The translations under genes and the position numbers were made by a program. Below are positions 37,098 to 49,134 of a stretch of DNA of 64,000 nucleotides, piece by piece. Origin of the DNA: Podospora bellae-mahoneyi (lineage: Eukaryota; Ascomycota; Sordariomycetes; Sordariales; Podosporaceae); NCBI RefSeq assembly GCF_035222275.1, contig NC_085884.1:3906001-3970000 (forward strand), in the 5' to 3' direction. The notes under the pieces are model-generated. The model saw nothing but the letters and a program-made list of their open reading frames with translations, was not told the origin of the DNA and searched no databases. The number at the start of each line of letters is the position of its first letter. Position 1 is the stretch's first letter.

Positions 37098-38124
37098 TGA
37101 TTTTCTTTCTCTCTTTAACGGAAAAATTTGTGTGCGTGTGCGGTGTGTGGTAGCCCATAGTCCCAAATTGTCCCGGTTCCAATGTATACACAAAAACACC
37201 TCTCTCCCTCTCTTGTTATCCCGTGTAATGGTATTTCCCTCCCAAAAAAAAAAGATACGAACCAATGGTATGTGTGAAAACTCCGCTGTCCTTCAGCCCT
37301 GAAAAAGTCAAGCGCCTCGCTTGCTCGTGTAGCCCATGAATATATGACAAAAAGGGAAAAGAAAAAAAAGATGTGGTGAAAAAGGACACTCAAGAAAAAC
37401 GACAAATTTGTTTGTGGTGATGGTCGTACAATGGAGAGGGCTAGAACCCCCCTGTGGAGTGATGATGTGTTGTTATTCGGTGGCAGTGGTCGTGGTCGTG
37501 TTGGTCGTGAAGTGGACACATTGATGGGTACAGAGTAATGTGTGTGTGTTCCTGCCACAGAAAAAAACAGGACAAGAGGCGAGTGTGACGGTGACATCAG
37601 GCTTGGTAGTGTGGTTTGTTGTGTCGGTGGAGAAGTGCCGGCTTATTTGGCTTTTTGGCGTCGGGCGGCTGACGGAAAATACCACCTTTGATGCAGTGGG
37701 CTTGTTGAGGGGAGCACAGCACAACAGCACAGCACAAACCGGCACATCACAACAGCCGGAGGATTTGGTGTGACGTGATAGGTAGGTGTGCGGTGGTGGT
37801 GTTGGTGGGCCGGGCTGTTGGGCTTCTGGACTGCTGTGTCTCCCGGTTTGTGGGACTCTGTGCTGTGTGCTTTTCGGCCTATTAGAAAACGAAGGTGGCG
37901 TGCTGTGAAGTCCTGGCGTAGCGTAAACCCGTCCTGGTGTCGATTCGGCAAAGCCCTGTTGAGCTTCGCAAATCTCTCTTCTTTGGTGTGTCGTTGATGG
38001 CCTGATGTAATCCTTCCTCCACGTTCTGTTCTCTTCACTCCTTGTAGTCGTGTGTTTGTTTGTCGTTGTCCTCTAGGTGTAAATGACAAAAAGAAAATGG
38101 GTAGGTAGAGTTGTTGAGGGTTGT

Positions 38125-38397
38125 TTAGTAGAGGGTCTGCTTGTTGGAGCGCTTGATCATGTTCTCCCACGGGGGGTAGGTCTTTGGTTTGCACTCCCCT
38201 GTTGAAGATGTGTTAGATGGTGGTCTGGAAAAAGAGTGAAGTGATGAAGACATACCACAGAGCTCCTCTGCTCGGTACTCAAAGTGTGTGACGTTGGGTT
38301 GGCATCTCTTGTGAGTGAGAGTGTATTCCCGGCACCATTTGGAGGCGATCCAGCGGAAGTGACCGCATGAATATTCTCGCTGAGTGTAGTCGCACAT
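38125..38397 (-). CDS. Small conserved Cys/His-rich protein, 71 residues, function unknown
   Basis: The exons are 38397..38256 and 38198..38125, joined across a 57-bp intron (38199..38255, donor GTATGT, acceptor ACAG). The start context is CAAAATG. Five cysteines and several histidines are spaced through the protein in MCDYTQREYSCGHFRW, KWCREYTLTHKRC and the pair CGEC, whose codons are split by the intron. This pattern occurs in a family of short fungal proteins starting MCDYTQ with CGH. It suggests a metal-binding fold, but no function is known to me. There is no signal peptide or membrane segment, so it is probably cytoplasmic or nuclear. The reading frame is intact and the splice sites are strong, which makes it a real gene despite its size. 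Confidence 0.75.
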   Translation of the reverse strand: MCDYTQREYSCGHFRWIASKWCREYTLTHKRCQPNVTHFEYRAEELCGMSSSLHSFSRPPSNTSSTGECKPKTYPPWENMIKRSNKQTLY

Positions 38398-39786
38398 TTT
38401 GACTGAGTTGTTGTGGATGGTTGGTGTAGGTGGTTGGTGGAGGTGGTGGATGGAGGTGAAAGACAAAGCTGAGGTGGCTAAGGATCTTGTGGTGTAGAGT
38501 CTTGGTCTTGATGTGGAAATCAGTGAGCTCGTAGATGTTGGGAGTGACCTGGGATCGAAAGTCAAGATAGCATTGTGGGATGTCGAGAGGAGTACAGTAG
38601 ATATAGAAGCCGCAGGAGAGCTGTCAAGCCGGAGAGCGAGACCGGGAACCCATGCTATCAACCATGCATACTCGAAGCCTGGGTGTGTGGTGAGGTAGGG
38701 GTCGGGAAATATGCACTACTGGAGAAGCTAGCTTCAGTGGAGGATGCAACAGAGCTAGGACAGGGGAGGTACCTAGAGTAACCAGTCCTCCATTGACACC
38801 AGGAGGCAGGGGGGGGGGGACAAGGGGACAGGGGCCAGCGATTGAGCCGGGCCGAGAGGGTGTGAGAGAAGCGGGGGCAGGGCTGCCCTGGTGGGAAATG
38901 GAAGCTTGGAAGAAAATCTGACAGCGTTCTTTTGGAGGTCCCAATGGAGAGAAACTGAGACAAGCCATGTTCGAATTGGTTGTCTCGTTCATAGCGATAT
39001 CTTCCCTAAACCCAAAGCGGCATCTTTTGCAATGCTGGTGCAAAGAAGTCGAGCCACATCCGTCTCAGAAAGCGCTCAGGAGGAGCAAAGGATATGTTTG
39101 ATGTTACGGATAGATAGGTATGCTGGCAGCAGAAGCGGGCAGGTAGTAAGTACCTGAACATAGGTATGGAGGTAAAGACAGGTACCGGCCGTGATGCCTT
39201 GGAGAGAAGGAAGGGAACGAACAGCTGAGGTGCGGTGCTGAGGTGGAAACGGAGGGCGGGAGAGCCAGAACGGTCGGGACCTGAGGCGTTGAGGGGCTTG
39301 GCTGAGGTACCCACTACCGATTGCCGCAGTACCCTCACCTCAGTTTGGCTCACCATCAACCAGCAGCAGTGCCAGCGTACCAGCCCAACCATCGTTTATT
39401 TGCCCATTATTATTATCAACCATCATCCCTCGGGCAGACCTCCTCCGCGCATTCCTGCCGTGGGCTATTGAGCTGCTGGGGGCTGTTCCATTGCCATCTC
39501 TTTGTCTCTTGTCTCGGTCTCTCGATACCCATATCGACTGCACCGGTCACCTGGGGCTCTCTCTCGTAATACAGTAGAGAAATCAGACAAGCCACAACAA
39601 CTTCCAAGAACCAGGCATAGCGAATCAGCGCCTGTTTCGCACCCGCTATCCGTCCAAGCCTAAGCACAGGCGAGAGGCGCGAGCGTCAAGGAGCGCACCA
39701 GCACTCGGGCACGTGGTGTCTGCCGTGTTGTGCGTCTCTCGCCAATATCGGTTGCGACATTGCTACATCGCGACAGTTGCGAAACC
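38398..39786. other. Divergent spacer
   Basis: 1.4 kb between the leftward 71-residue gene and the decayed rightward gene. Several GGTACCT motifs and a G-rich run at about 38807 to 38832 are present. No gene is supported. Confidence 0.4.
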
Positions 39787-41105
39787 ATGGGGCAAAAAGG
39801 CTTTACTCGGTACTTCGGTGCGCCTTCCTCCATAGAGCTCTTCCGCGATGTGCCAATGCACCAAAATCCCCAATGTTTCGGGACAGCGGGCATTCCGTTC
39901 AGGTGAGCGAGCGCGCTGGCCGCTGACCGCGCTCACTCCTCCTCTGCACGACCGTTTGACCCACACCGGTCAACAGAGGCCCTGCCAGAGTTATTATTCT
40001 CCTAGATCCATCTGATGTGTCTGGCACACAGACCCATGGATTTGCTCCCTCTGGATCTCCGTCGAACCGAATGCTTCGTTCTCCAGGTTGGGAACATGGA
40101 ACTGATGAGATGACAAGCTTTCCCCAGGGCTCGTCCGTCCAGGTTCCTTCGGTCGCATTGTCGCTGTCACTCGCACCGCAACTCCGACAATAGACAAGCT
40201 GGAAGTCCCTCTTCACATGCCACTGATGCCGAAACCCCGAAAAGGCCATTCGGTGTCGAAGGAAAAAACGAGACGAACTTCTCCGTTCACAAGGAAAGTC
40301 CTGCTCGAGGCAGTGAAGGGGTCTCGGAGCGTCTGGCCCAATGGTGGAGAAAAAGCAATCGATATGTCAAAGCTTCATTGCTTGGGCTTGCCAGAACACG
40401 TGGAAAATTGCCTCGCTTTCAGGCATTTACCTGGCCAGGTTGTCAGGGCCGACTTTGGAAGCTTTTTAGAAGCAGTGGAAGCTTCACCTGCTTCTGAAAG
40501 GACACAATCACGCGAGTCATCGCCTGCGTCTGTCTCATGAATCGCCAGAGCTTCATCCCACCAGCTCCGCTTCCACTGCCCAATGCCCCAGATTGGGCAG
40601 GTCCCGGTGCTATGTGGGGTTTTTCGGCTTCACCAGCGAAAAGAGCCGAAGATACCACCATCCTGCGACACCATCCCCGACGCGGCCTTTTTCTGATAGC
40701 TTCACCGAGAGAAGCTTTCACCTTCACCTTTCGTCTGCTATCAACAACAAGCTTCTCAATATGGCAGGTGATCTTGTTTGCAAATCCTCACCGTCCTTTA
40801 CACCCGCGATGGCCTAGACTCTGAGCCCGGTGCTCAGGGATAACCAAGATCACCGCAAAGGGAAGGATCTCTTGTCGCTCAGCACCTTGATGGTTCACTT
40901 GTACGATCGACGCCGACATGGTCAGTCTTCGGCCTATCCGAATGGCCCTGCCGAGCTTCCTTCGTCATCACCGTTGTCCTCGGTGATTCGGCACTCGAGA
41001 TGTCGGTCGATTTTCCTCATGCTCGTTTTCACTTTATCTTCGGCTACCGCATTCTATCTTCTTTTGCAGTACCAAGACATTGTCGAGGCTGTCCTGCAAC
41101 GCTGA
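39787..41105 (+). pseudogene. Decayed conserved fungal gene with a C-terminal membrane anchor
   Basis: A chain of protein-like segments reads left to right in changing frames. It starts at ATG 39787 (MGQKGFTRYFGAPSS, ending GTAGIPF before a GTGAGC donor near 39903 and an ACAG acceptor near 39978). Next comes GPARVIILLDPSDVSG, then from about 40130 a new frame (GSFGRIVAVTRTATPTIDKL, EHVENCLAFRHLPGQ). A further shift near 40535 leads to NRQSFIPPAPLPLPNAPDWA, and another near 40625 to FFGFTSEKSRRYHHPATPSP and SFTERSFHLHLSSAINNKLL. TAG at 40815..40817 then interrupts the frame, which continues to a hydrophobic segment (SIFLMLVFTLSSATAFYLLL) and a stop at 41105. The order and spacing suggest a single ancestral gene with at least three frameshifts and one nonsense codon. 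I cannot name it. Sequencing error is an alternative for some shifts, but neighbouring genes are intact. Confidence 0.55.
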
Positions 41106-44100
41106 GGCTCTTTTGTGACGAGTATTTTTATCATTTATCAGCACCCAAACTTTGACATGCAAGCCTCGAGCCAAGCTGCTATCTCTTCCTGAAAGACATT
41201 CCACGGCGCGGCACTAAACTAAATTACCGAAACCATGTCACCGGGCCCCTTGGCTTCACGATAGTTCCGTTCGCTCAGCTGAGATTGGGTTAGGCGTGCT
41301 ATCATGCCACCGACGTTGGTATACTCCGTACCTGTTGCTTTGACCTAGTGGTCTCTGATCAGCATGCTATTGCTATAGCTGGATTCAGGACTTGGGGACT
41401 TACATCATTTTCTCCAGATGCCATTGCTGGACATGACGAGGTACATGCGGCAAGTTGATTCTGTAATGCTGCTGCGCCGTATGTAAGTGTTATCGCTTGA
41501 CGAGCATGCCGCAAGGGCCGAACCCGATAGGAGAACGGCCTCCTTTAGGTCGCAGAAGTCGTCTCCCCGGCGCGTTGGTGTGGTGCATGGTTGCGATGTC
41601 GTGTTGTCGTGATGAATATTGGCCAAGTAACCCCAAATGTCCGGCATAGGTACCTGCATTACATACCTCGAAGACATGCCGGCATCTTGCTGATGTCACG
41701 AGCTGATGAGGGCTATGTCAACTTATCGAATCTTGAACGAGGGGGTTGGCCAATTGGACCGACGAAACTTGATTCCAGACACCGCCGGCATGGAACTGGG
41801 ACAAGCTAAAGGTCGCTGGCGGTCTTGGCCCGCTTTTCACCACGCCGGCATTCAGGTCGACTTCCATATTCGTCGACCTGCATCAGCAATAAGAAAGTGA
41901 GCGAAAGCGACATGACATCGAATCGAGATCTCAGAATAGTCATGCCGAGTTGTACCTGAAGAATGGCGGAATCATGGCGGGAAAGAACCTTCCGTCTGGC
42001 CCTTTTGATGCATTAAAGCTGTTGGCAAGGATCGCCCAGAGATCACATTATGCAAACCCGTTGATAATGGAACAGGAGGGACAAGAGGATTGAAGAGAAC
42101 AGGAGCCATCGAGAAGTCCCAGCTACCTACAAAGTTCTCCCCGAATCTCAGCACTTTCACCAAAAATTACAGCACTTCATCAACGCGTTTTCTGGTCGCG
42201 ACTTTCCTCGCTCCTGGTTGGCTTCATCCCACCGGAGTCCGCTCCGATCTCAAGGATGTCTCCTTTCGTGGCGCGCACATTTGAACCAATTGGGGGCCAG
42301 ATCTGCGGCCGAGAAGAAGTGTGGCATGCCGGTTCGGCCCCCCGACACCACTTCCCCGGCCAGCGTTAGAACCCTTCTGGAATGTCTCACTCACAATCGT
42401 GGACGTCCTGGGGCAGCCTTAGTTCTCCTGGTTCAATATCGCTTCATTGGGCTTCACTTGCGGGAAGCGAAACATCTTTGAGGGGGGGGCGCCTTGTTTT
42501 TTATTAAGCCCAGCTGTTAGCGCAGCAGTAGGGCGCTTGCGGCCGACACTAACGCTTGTTACACCATATTGGGAGATGGTGTCGGGTTGTTGTGCTGTGG
42601 GTGTTTTCGGTCTATTAGCGGAGATCAGGTTTGGTTTGGATCATCGCGCTGAAGGAGAAGGGTTTGAACTGGAATCTGATGAAGCTGTGCGGATCCCGTA
42701 GTTTGTTGGGATACAACAAGCTGTATCAGCTCAGGCACCGGCAGGACATCATCACGGCGCCGAGCTATTTCAGTTCCCCACCTCTCCGGCTTGGCACGGG
42801 CGCCGGTCCCTCTTCTGGCATTGACCGCACGCCGGCGGCCTGTGTCGGACATCGGTCACTTCGGAGGCCGAGAAGAGCACCTTCCGCATCGTGTCCCGCT
42901 CACGTGTGTAGGATGACATCTGTCGATTTCCCAAAACACCACAGCCATCCTTTCAATCCTACCCGCTACCGGCACCTCATGTCTTGGTAATAATACGAGC
43001 CAAGCCCTCGCTTGGAATGGGTGGGAGGGAAGGATGGATGGGCGTGTCTTCCAAACCATCGGGCCGCGGTCTGATTCTTACTTTGTTTTTTTTGGTCGTG
43101 GTCTAAAATCCGAAGCTGCCGTTATGTTCACTTGAAACGGAAGAATGGCCGACATTATCGATCTCTTGTCAAAGACGTATGAATGAAACAGCGCAAAGCC
43201 GATGTCGGGAGGGGTTGGGAAGGAAGCATTCAGCGGGACTCGCACTCGCTCGCGATTATCGCCACTTTTTTGTTTTCTCTGGCACTGTTTCATGATGGGT
43301 TGGTTGGGAAAATGTGCCGTCGAAACGTCCCGATGAGCCGTCGTGGAATTTATTACCTAAGGAGTTTCACTCGCAATACTAACGCGGACGGGGAAAGCGT
43401 CGTCGGTGGGTAATAAGGGTGCTGCTGCATGCCCACCCACACGACCAAGCTGAGAAAGGAGGGGGTGGGAGGGGGGGAAGAGCTCAAAAGGGACGAAAAT
43501 CCGATGGAACATGTCGACATTTTGGCTAGCGCTTGGGAGTTTGCGGTGGCAGGCAGATGGTGCTGCATATGTATTGTTCATGATGATGGGTTCCACTCTT
43601 CCCGTTTGGCGGGGTTTTTTTTTTTTGTGGTTCAGAAGAGGTTGTGGACCGTAGCTCCGCTGGGGATGGGCATCTTCCGCTGTTTCCACTTTCCCATGTG
43701 GTTAAAGAGTGGGTTTGTGGAACGGTTGTTGTTGGAAAGAAAGGCTGGGCGTTGGGGTGGAGTGTCAGGCTTGGTGCTTGGTGGTTGATGCTTGATGCTT
43801 GATGCTTGGTGCTGGAATTGTGATGGATGCTACGGAGCAGAGTTCAGGACATTGACTGATGAAAAGATTGGATCAAGGTCAGAGCTTAGGTTGCACCAGC
43901 AACAAGCCTTAATAATGGGCAGTCGATTGCTTTGGTTGGAGATATCATAAGCTTGGATGAGAAGAGACACAAGCATAGGCTACTGCAGAAGAGCTGACAA
44001 AACAAGGCAGGGACAGGACGACAACTTAGCAACCTAAAGTGCATTATCGGGACATTGGAGTTGTAACGGCTATGTGGCTAGGCGATGGCGCAGTGACGGC

Positions 44101-44572
44101 GGTAGTCGAGGTCTAGTCATGCAGGTATGGCTGGCCAGGTACTGTCACTGTGGTGGGTGTTGGTGAGGGCCTCATTGTGACCCTGGGAATGATGCTAGAC
44201 TTGCGAAAGGATGTGTGGCAGGATTGACAAGAGGCTAAAGATGCAGAGTTATCTTTGATAGCCTCACTCTTTTCCGAAGTGGTAGCCAAGCCTCGGTGTG
44301 ACGGGTATCTTGGCTGCTGCAGGTGTGTCAGGATGACGGTTGGATGATATGCATGAGCCTCGGGCCAAGTTCCCAGCGTTGAAGTTCTTGTGTTATCGAT
44401 ACGTTATTGGTAGTGGGATTGGCAGTTGGGATACGACTGCAGTTTTTTCTGTGAGGAGAGTCCCCTTGGTTGAGGTGTTTGCATTCGGTGGCTACCTGCG
44501 TGTTGTCTTGGGCAGCAAGTTCCCTGGAAAGGTGATCGTACCCCTGAACATGACCAGTTCAACACACTTGCT
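41106..44572. other. Gene-poor intergenic region
   Basis: 3.5 kb without a supported gene. It contains G runs (42480 to 42488, 43460 to 43479), a run of T at 43612 to 43626 and tandem GATGCTT units at about 43785 to 43812. No RNA gene was recognised. Confidence 0.45.
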
Positions 44573-45458
44573 TCAGCAGTTGTACGGCCCAACCTTTGCA
44601 GTCCAATTACCAGGCTGATATGAGCCCTCTGGATCACCAACGCACTCAGCTATTTCCATCTCAGTCAGCACACTGTCAAAACCTTGACTCTTCTTCGTCA
44701 AAGCAACTTACCAACAGTAACAAGCTTCAAGTTATTCTGGTTCGCCCAGTTGATCAACCACGGCGTCAGCGTGTTAACCGTTCCGGGATACACCTCATGC
44801 ATGAGGGGAATATGCCCATTGCCACGGGCACCCGCCTGCTGAAACCGCTGCTGGGATTGCTGGGGGCTGACGTTGTTCCAGTCTCCGGAATCAATGTCAT
44901 TGGTGATGACCTTGTAGTTCATCGTCTTCATCGTGTTCAAGAACTGGCCGCCGGTGTCGAGATAAGGAGGCCGCATGTAGGCGGGCTTGACGCCGACCAT
45001 GTTGACGAGGGCGTCTTCGACACGGGTCATTTCGGTGCGGATTTGGTTGGCGTTCATGGAGCCCATTCTGTTGTGGGACCTGGTGGCAGGTTGTTAGACG
45101 GATGATGGACGGGTGAGGTGGAAAGGGGAGTACTGTACCATGAGTGAGAGGCAACTTGATGGCCAGAGGCAAATGCCTTCTTGACGGCGGCTTCTTGGCG
45201 GTAGATACATCCGTACAGGGTACCGCACCAGAAGAAGGTGGCTTTCGCGCCGCCTCTGTCGAGGATGTCGACGAGCTGAGAGGTGTATGTGTATGGACCG
45301 TCGTCGTAGGCAAGTGCCAGCATGTTGGGCTGGCTGCATTGGCTGATGACGACGCCGGGGTTGACGGCTCGCTTGACGTACTCCAGTGGGCTCATCACTG
45401 GGAGGGCGCTGGCGCTCGTGATGAGCAGCAGCCCCGTGGTGAGGGTTTCTGCGAGCAT
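44573..45458 (-). CDS. Polysaccharide (chitin) deacetylase, carbohydrate esterase family 4
   Basis: Removes N-acetyl groups from chitin or a related polymer. The exons are 45458..45139, 45079..44712 and 44649..44573 with introns of 59 and 62 bp, giving 254 residues. The N-terminus (LTTGLLLITSASALP) is a signal peptide, so the enzyme is secreted or in the wall. All five NodB motifs are present: YDDGPY (catalytic and metal Asp 52 and 53), HSWSH (metal His 105 and 109), RPPY (143 to 146), DSGDW (170 to 174) and LMH (199 to 201). The last exon encodes 25 residues ending in Cys (ECVGDPEGSYQ, VGPYNC) and is easily missed, because the second exon runs on to a stop only a few codons past its splice site. 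No chitin-binding module is attached. Likely roles are wall remodelling or shielding chitin from chitinases. Confidence 0.9.
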
Positions 45459-46601
45459 ATTGACTAGGAAGATGCAGAAGCAGATACTGGTGTAAAGGAA
45501 ATGGGTGTATGTCACACGAGTGGGGATGGGGAAGTTATATCGTTTTTTCCTTCCCAGAACACTCAAATACTGCTCTTTTTCGGGCCATGTGGGGGGCGAA
45601 CGGAATACCGTCTCGAGAATATGGATGGCGATTGTGGAGGGGAGAGCAGGGCTGTCAGCAGATCAGGGTGGCATGGATCATCAGAACTCATCTACACAAA
45701 CCTGGGGTAACCGGCACTCTGGCGGCATGCGGTTGGTATTTTGTTTGGGCATGAAGCAAAATATCTCCGGCCCGATGGGTATGGTGCTGGTTAAATACGG
45801 ATGGCTATACTAGCCGCCGATACTGCGGTTTTTATATTGATCATCACCAATCCAAATGCAGGGAGTGACTTTAACCGCTGTTGGGGAGTTGGACTCTTCA
45901 TTTTCCTTTCCCGAGAATAAATCAGCCCGAAAACACTCACTGACTATGACGAAGTTGGTGGCGGATTGCGAAATATGGTAGGTACGCCAAGTATAGAAAC
46001 TAGGGTACCTTAGGTGTATCTATTCGATCTCATCTAACCTTACAGGGAAGAAACGTTCAAATACAGAAAAGAGTGAAAGCAACCAACTGAAATGAAAAAG
46101 TCCAACGGTGTGAAAAATGAAGATGATGTATAAATCTACCGGAATGAGAGGTGAAGTGGCTAGAAATATATGTGGTGATGAAAGCCCGGGCCGTGAGCAA
46201 AAGGCAAGAAAAAGAGAGCAAAGAAGCAAAGGAAAGGCAAAGAAAATGCCTGCCAAAGGGCTTAAAGCCAACATCAACTAAATTTCGAAATAGTGATTAA
46301 GCACAGGGTAAAGCTTTCCAAAACCAAATTCGCAGGTCAGCAACCATGACCCTGCTGGAAGAAGGCCGCGTGCAAAGAGAAGACAGAGACAGAAGAAATA
46401 AGCGCAACGAGAATTAGCAGCCCCCTGCCATCTTCAATCGTGCCTTGTTGGTTTCAAGACACCGGTGTCATTCGCCAAAGACAGGACCGTTCATTCCCAA
46501 CCAAGCAGAAAGGACACATGCTAGCACATGATATCCCCTCTCCTGTTCTTTCATGCCTCGACCAAAGAGAATGCCGAATGTTTGAGTTGAGGTGAGATAT
46601 A
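45459..46601. other. Intergenic spacer
   Basis: 1.1 kb upstream of the deacetylase gene. A weak TATA-like GATATAAC on the minus strand at about 45540 may serve it. Nothing else is supported. Confidence 0.4.
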
Positions 46602-47015
46602 TCAAATGCTGACGGGGAAGGCGTGAGGAGAAAACCCATATCGTTTGTTGCGTAGATTTTCGACGTTGGCGCGACGTTCCTGACAATTGAGAGCAGTTCG
46701 AATATGTCTGTTGCAGTTTGAGTTCGTCTTGAACGTACTCAGGCACCCTGTGCATCCAAATTCTTTACGATCAAGGTGTACCGTGCCAAAGTGGTTCTTG
46801 AAATCCTTGGTGTTTGCAAATGCTTTGGGCAGATCGCACAGATAACATGCGGTACCCTTCCAACGCGCCGAGGTCGATGTTGTCGGTAGTAGTCGCTGGG
46901 TCGACGTAATCGCTGTATGTCGGAACCCGTGCCTCTTGGTGTCCAAGTTGCGGTTGTGCCCATGACTGCGGCCGTCTGGTGCTAAAAGGGGTTTCGAGAG
47001 CCAAACAATCCTCAT
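46602..47015 (-). CDS. C2H2-type zinc-finger protein, start uncertain
   Basis: The frame 47015..46602 encodes 137 residues with two adjacent fingers. The first is C57-x2-C60-x14-H75-x4-H80 (ACYLCDLPKAFANTKDF, NHFGTVH). The second is C88-x2-C91-x12-H104-x6-C111 (FGCTGCLSTFKTNSNCNRH), where the last ligand is Cys. These are typical of fungal putative transcription regulators. Upstream of the fingers, another frame on the same strand (47103 to about 46860) reads more like protein (TYSDYVDPATTTDNIDLGAL) than the N-terminus given here. This points to a frameshift or an unrecognised intron near 46860. So the fingers are real, but the gene may be longer or broken. DNA binding is inferred from the fingers only. 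Confidence 0.5.
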   Translation of the reverse strand: MRIVWLSKPLLAPDGRSHGHNRNLDTKRHGFRHTAITSTQRLLPTTSTSARWKGTACYLCDLPKAFANTKDFKNHFGTVHLDRKEFGCTGCLSTFKTNSNCNRHIRTALNCQERRANVENLRNKRYGFSPHAFPVSI

Positions 47016-49134
47016 CGTGCAGGTGGTGGTTTGCTAGCGATGGTTCAGTTGGCTGGCTTCCTAATAGCAACGACAAAATGTAATTCTGAGTAAAAAGGGT
47101 CAAGATCTACTGGCAGATTGTGATTTCACGCAGGACCTCCGCTGCAACTTCAGCAGGTGCAACGGTGTCCGTAAAGAGTGAATATAAGGTATGGTTGATG
47201 CATTGAGTGCAAGAAAAGAGTTGGAGAGAAACTTGAAGCATGAGAATGATGTTACCAGGCCTAGTCAGAACGGAGGGGCTTTATACTTAGACATCTTAGC
47301 TCAGTTGTGTCATGAACCCAAGACTTCAAGTTCCGCAGTGGCCGAGCCTGTCTTCCTGTCCATACCTCAAGCCTCTACGTGTCAAATCAATCTCTAAACG
47401 TCGATCTCTAGGAAGGTATCTAGGCAGAAAAGTTTGATGACTGACCGGGCTGAAGTAGGCTTTGTTGACTGAGCCAATGGCCTCCCCGTGCTATAAAAGT
47501 ACTGGAAAAGCTTAGCATTTGCAAGCACTTGTAATTTCTCGGGGACACCATAACTGCTCTCAGACATCTTACCCGTCACTGTGACTGAGATGGCGTGTCT
47601 AATACGAACTATGCCCCCGTTGACCGTAAATAGAGACTGTCTTGCAGAAAGTCATTCCACAAGTATGCAATAATCTGGTTGACCCAAGCAGGTGTGCCGC
47701 ACAGATTTCTTCTCTGGTTCCCCTATGATTCCCTGGCAGCCTCTTTCTTGCAGGAGGTATTGGTCTGGCGTCCAGTGGTGTAATGCTGGCACATGCAAGA
47801 ATGTGCGTTTTTGATTCCCCAGGGCTGGACTCATGGGGTCCTTTTTACCAATAGAGTGCTATGTGGCGCAGACCTTTGCATTCGCTCAAGGTACGACTGA
47901 TTTTGATACGAAGTACGAGGCTCCATGGGGCCACGGAATCATGTGCGATTCATTGAATAAATGTAAACAGGGAATCATATTCGTTCTGTACATGTACGTT
48001 TGTGCAGTATTTATTATCCTGAGCCATGTCGTCTAAGGCTGGATTGATCGTTATGAGTTACACTAGGTAGCTCAGCTTGCATCCCATTATATTCTGCCAG
48101 AGCAAGGCATCTGGTAGGTACTATCAAATAGGCAGAAATTGGAGTACGTGACACGGAGGTGTATTTCCAATCCGCTCGGGCTAGATAGAGGGCTCTTATC
48201 CCTAGGTATCTTTACAAAGAGAGACAGGCATGCTGATACCTGGTTGCGAGAACCGTAACCAAGACCCCCAAGGCCACAGCGGATCAGTATATCATACTTC
48301 GGTCAGGTCAACTATTGTTATGTACCCTATGTACCCCTGAATGGTCTCCGCCTTCTTGTGTAAGTCTTGAAAAAATGATGAATTGATCCACTGCCCGCAC
48401 AAGACTTTCGCCTGCTATATTCGTTCGAGATCAATGACAAGGATGTCGTTGTTCCCATTACCTCAGGTACTCATACTGGCCACACCAAGGCCCCCCAACA
48501 TATCGAATCAGTCCCCCATCAAAAATAGCCAGTCTTTCAAGACGGGGTTTACCACCTGGTGGGTAATCCTATTCTGATTCGGATCATTGATACGACCCCC
48601 TTCATTGCGCCAAACTGCTGGCTTTCACTGACTATACATCTCTTAGCCCGAACAGCAACACGCAGTCGAACAAGGATAGCCTGAAAGAGGACAAGCAACA
48701 GCTCTCGGAAGACGCTTTGGACCGTTACTTCGGCTCAGATCTTCCATGGAATGGGATTCAAGCAGCCAGTGCCATGAAGCAGAGACCTAAAGAGGGAACT
48801 CATACTTCAGTGTGAGACTGCTCAGTGTTGAAGCGTGGAGGCGTGTGAGGGAGTGGAGACACAGTAGCTTTATGCCCTTCGCGAATCAGCCTAAAAAAAT
48901 CCCGAATAGATTTATTCTCTTTGGAATCGACATCATCCCCTAAAGTCATCACAGCGGCAAAACACCCCCTTCTATCTCCTCTTCCAACAAAGCCTAGCAG
49001 ATATAAAAAAGCAAAAAGCACAACTTCAAAGCTACGACACAGCGTAGCAAACACGAGTTCTGCTGAAAGGAGAGCACCAGATAGGTGTCCTCAAATTTCT
49101 ATTCCTTTACCACACCACAAGCTAACATGATATC
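47016..49134. other. Intergenic region
   Basis: 2.1 kb between two leftward genes, moderately AT-rich with scattered TAGGTA motifs. No gene or RNA is supported. Confidence 0.4.

Larger units (their letters stand above)
33490..38124. other. Gene-poor region with simple repeats
   Basis: 4.6 kb without a supported gene. Two long ORFs overlap on opposite strands (35016..35924 plus and 34642..35313 minus), but both have the composition of random open frames. The right part, about 36.9 to 38.1 kb, probably includes the 3' UTR of the leftward 71-residue gene. Simple repeats are listed separately. Confidence 0.45.
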
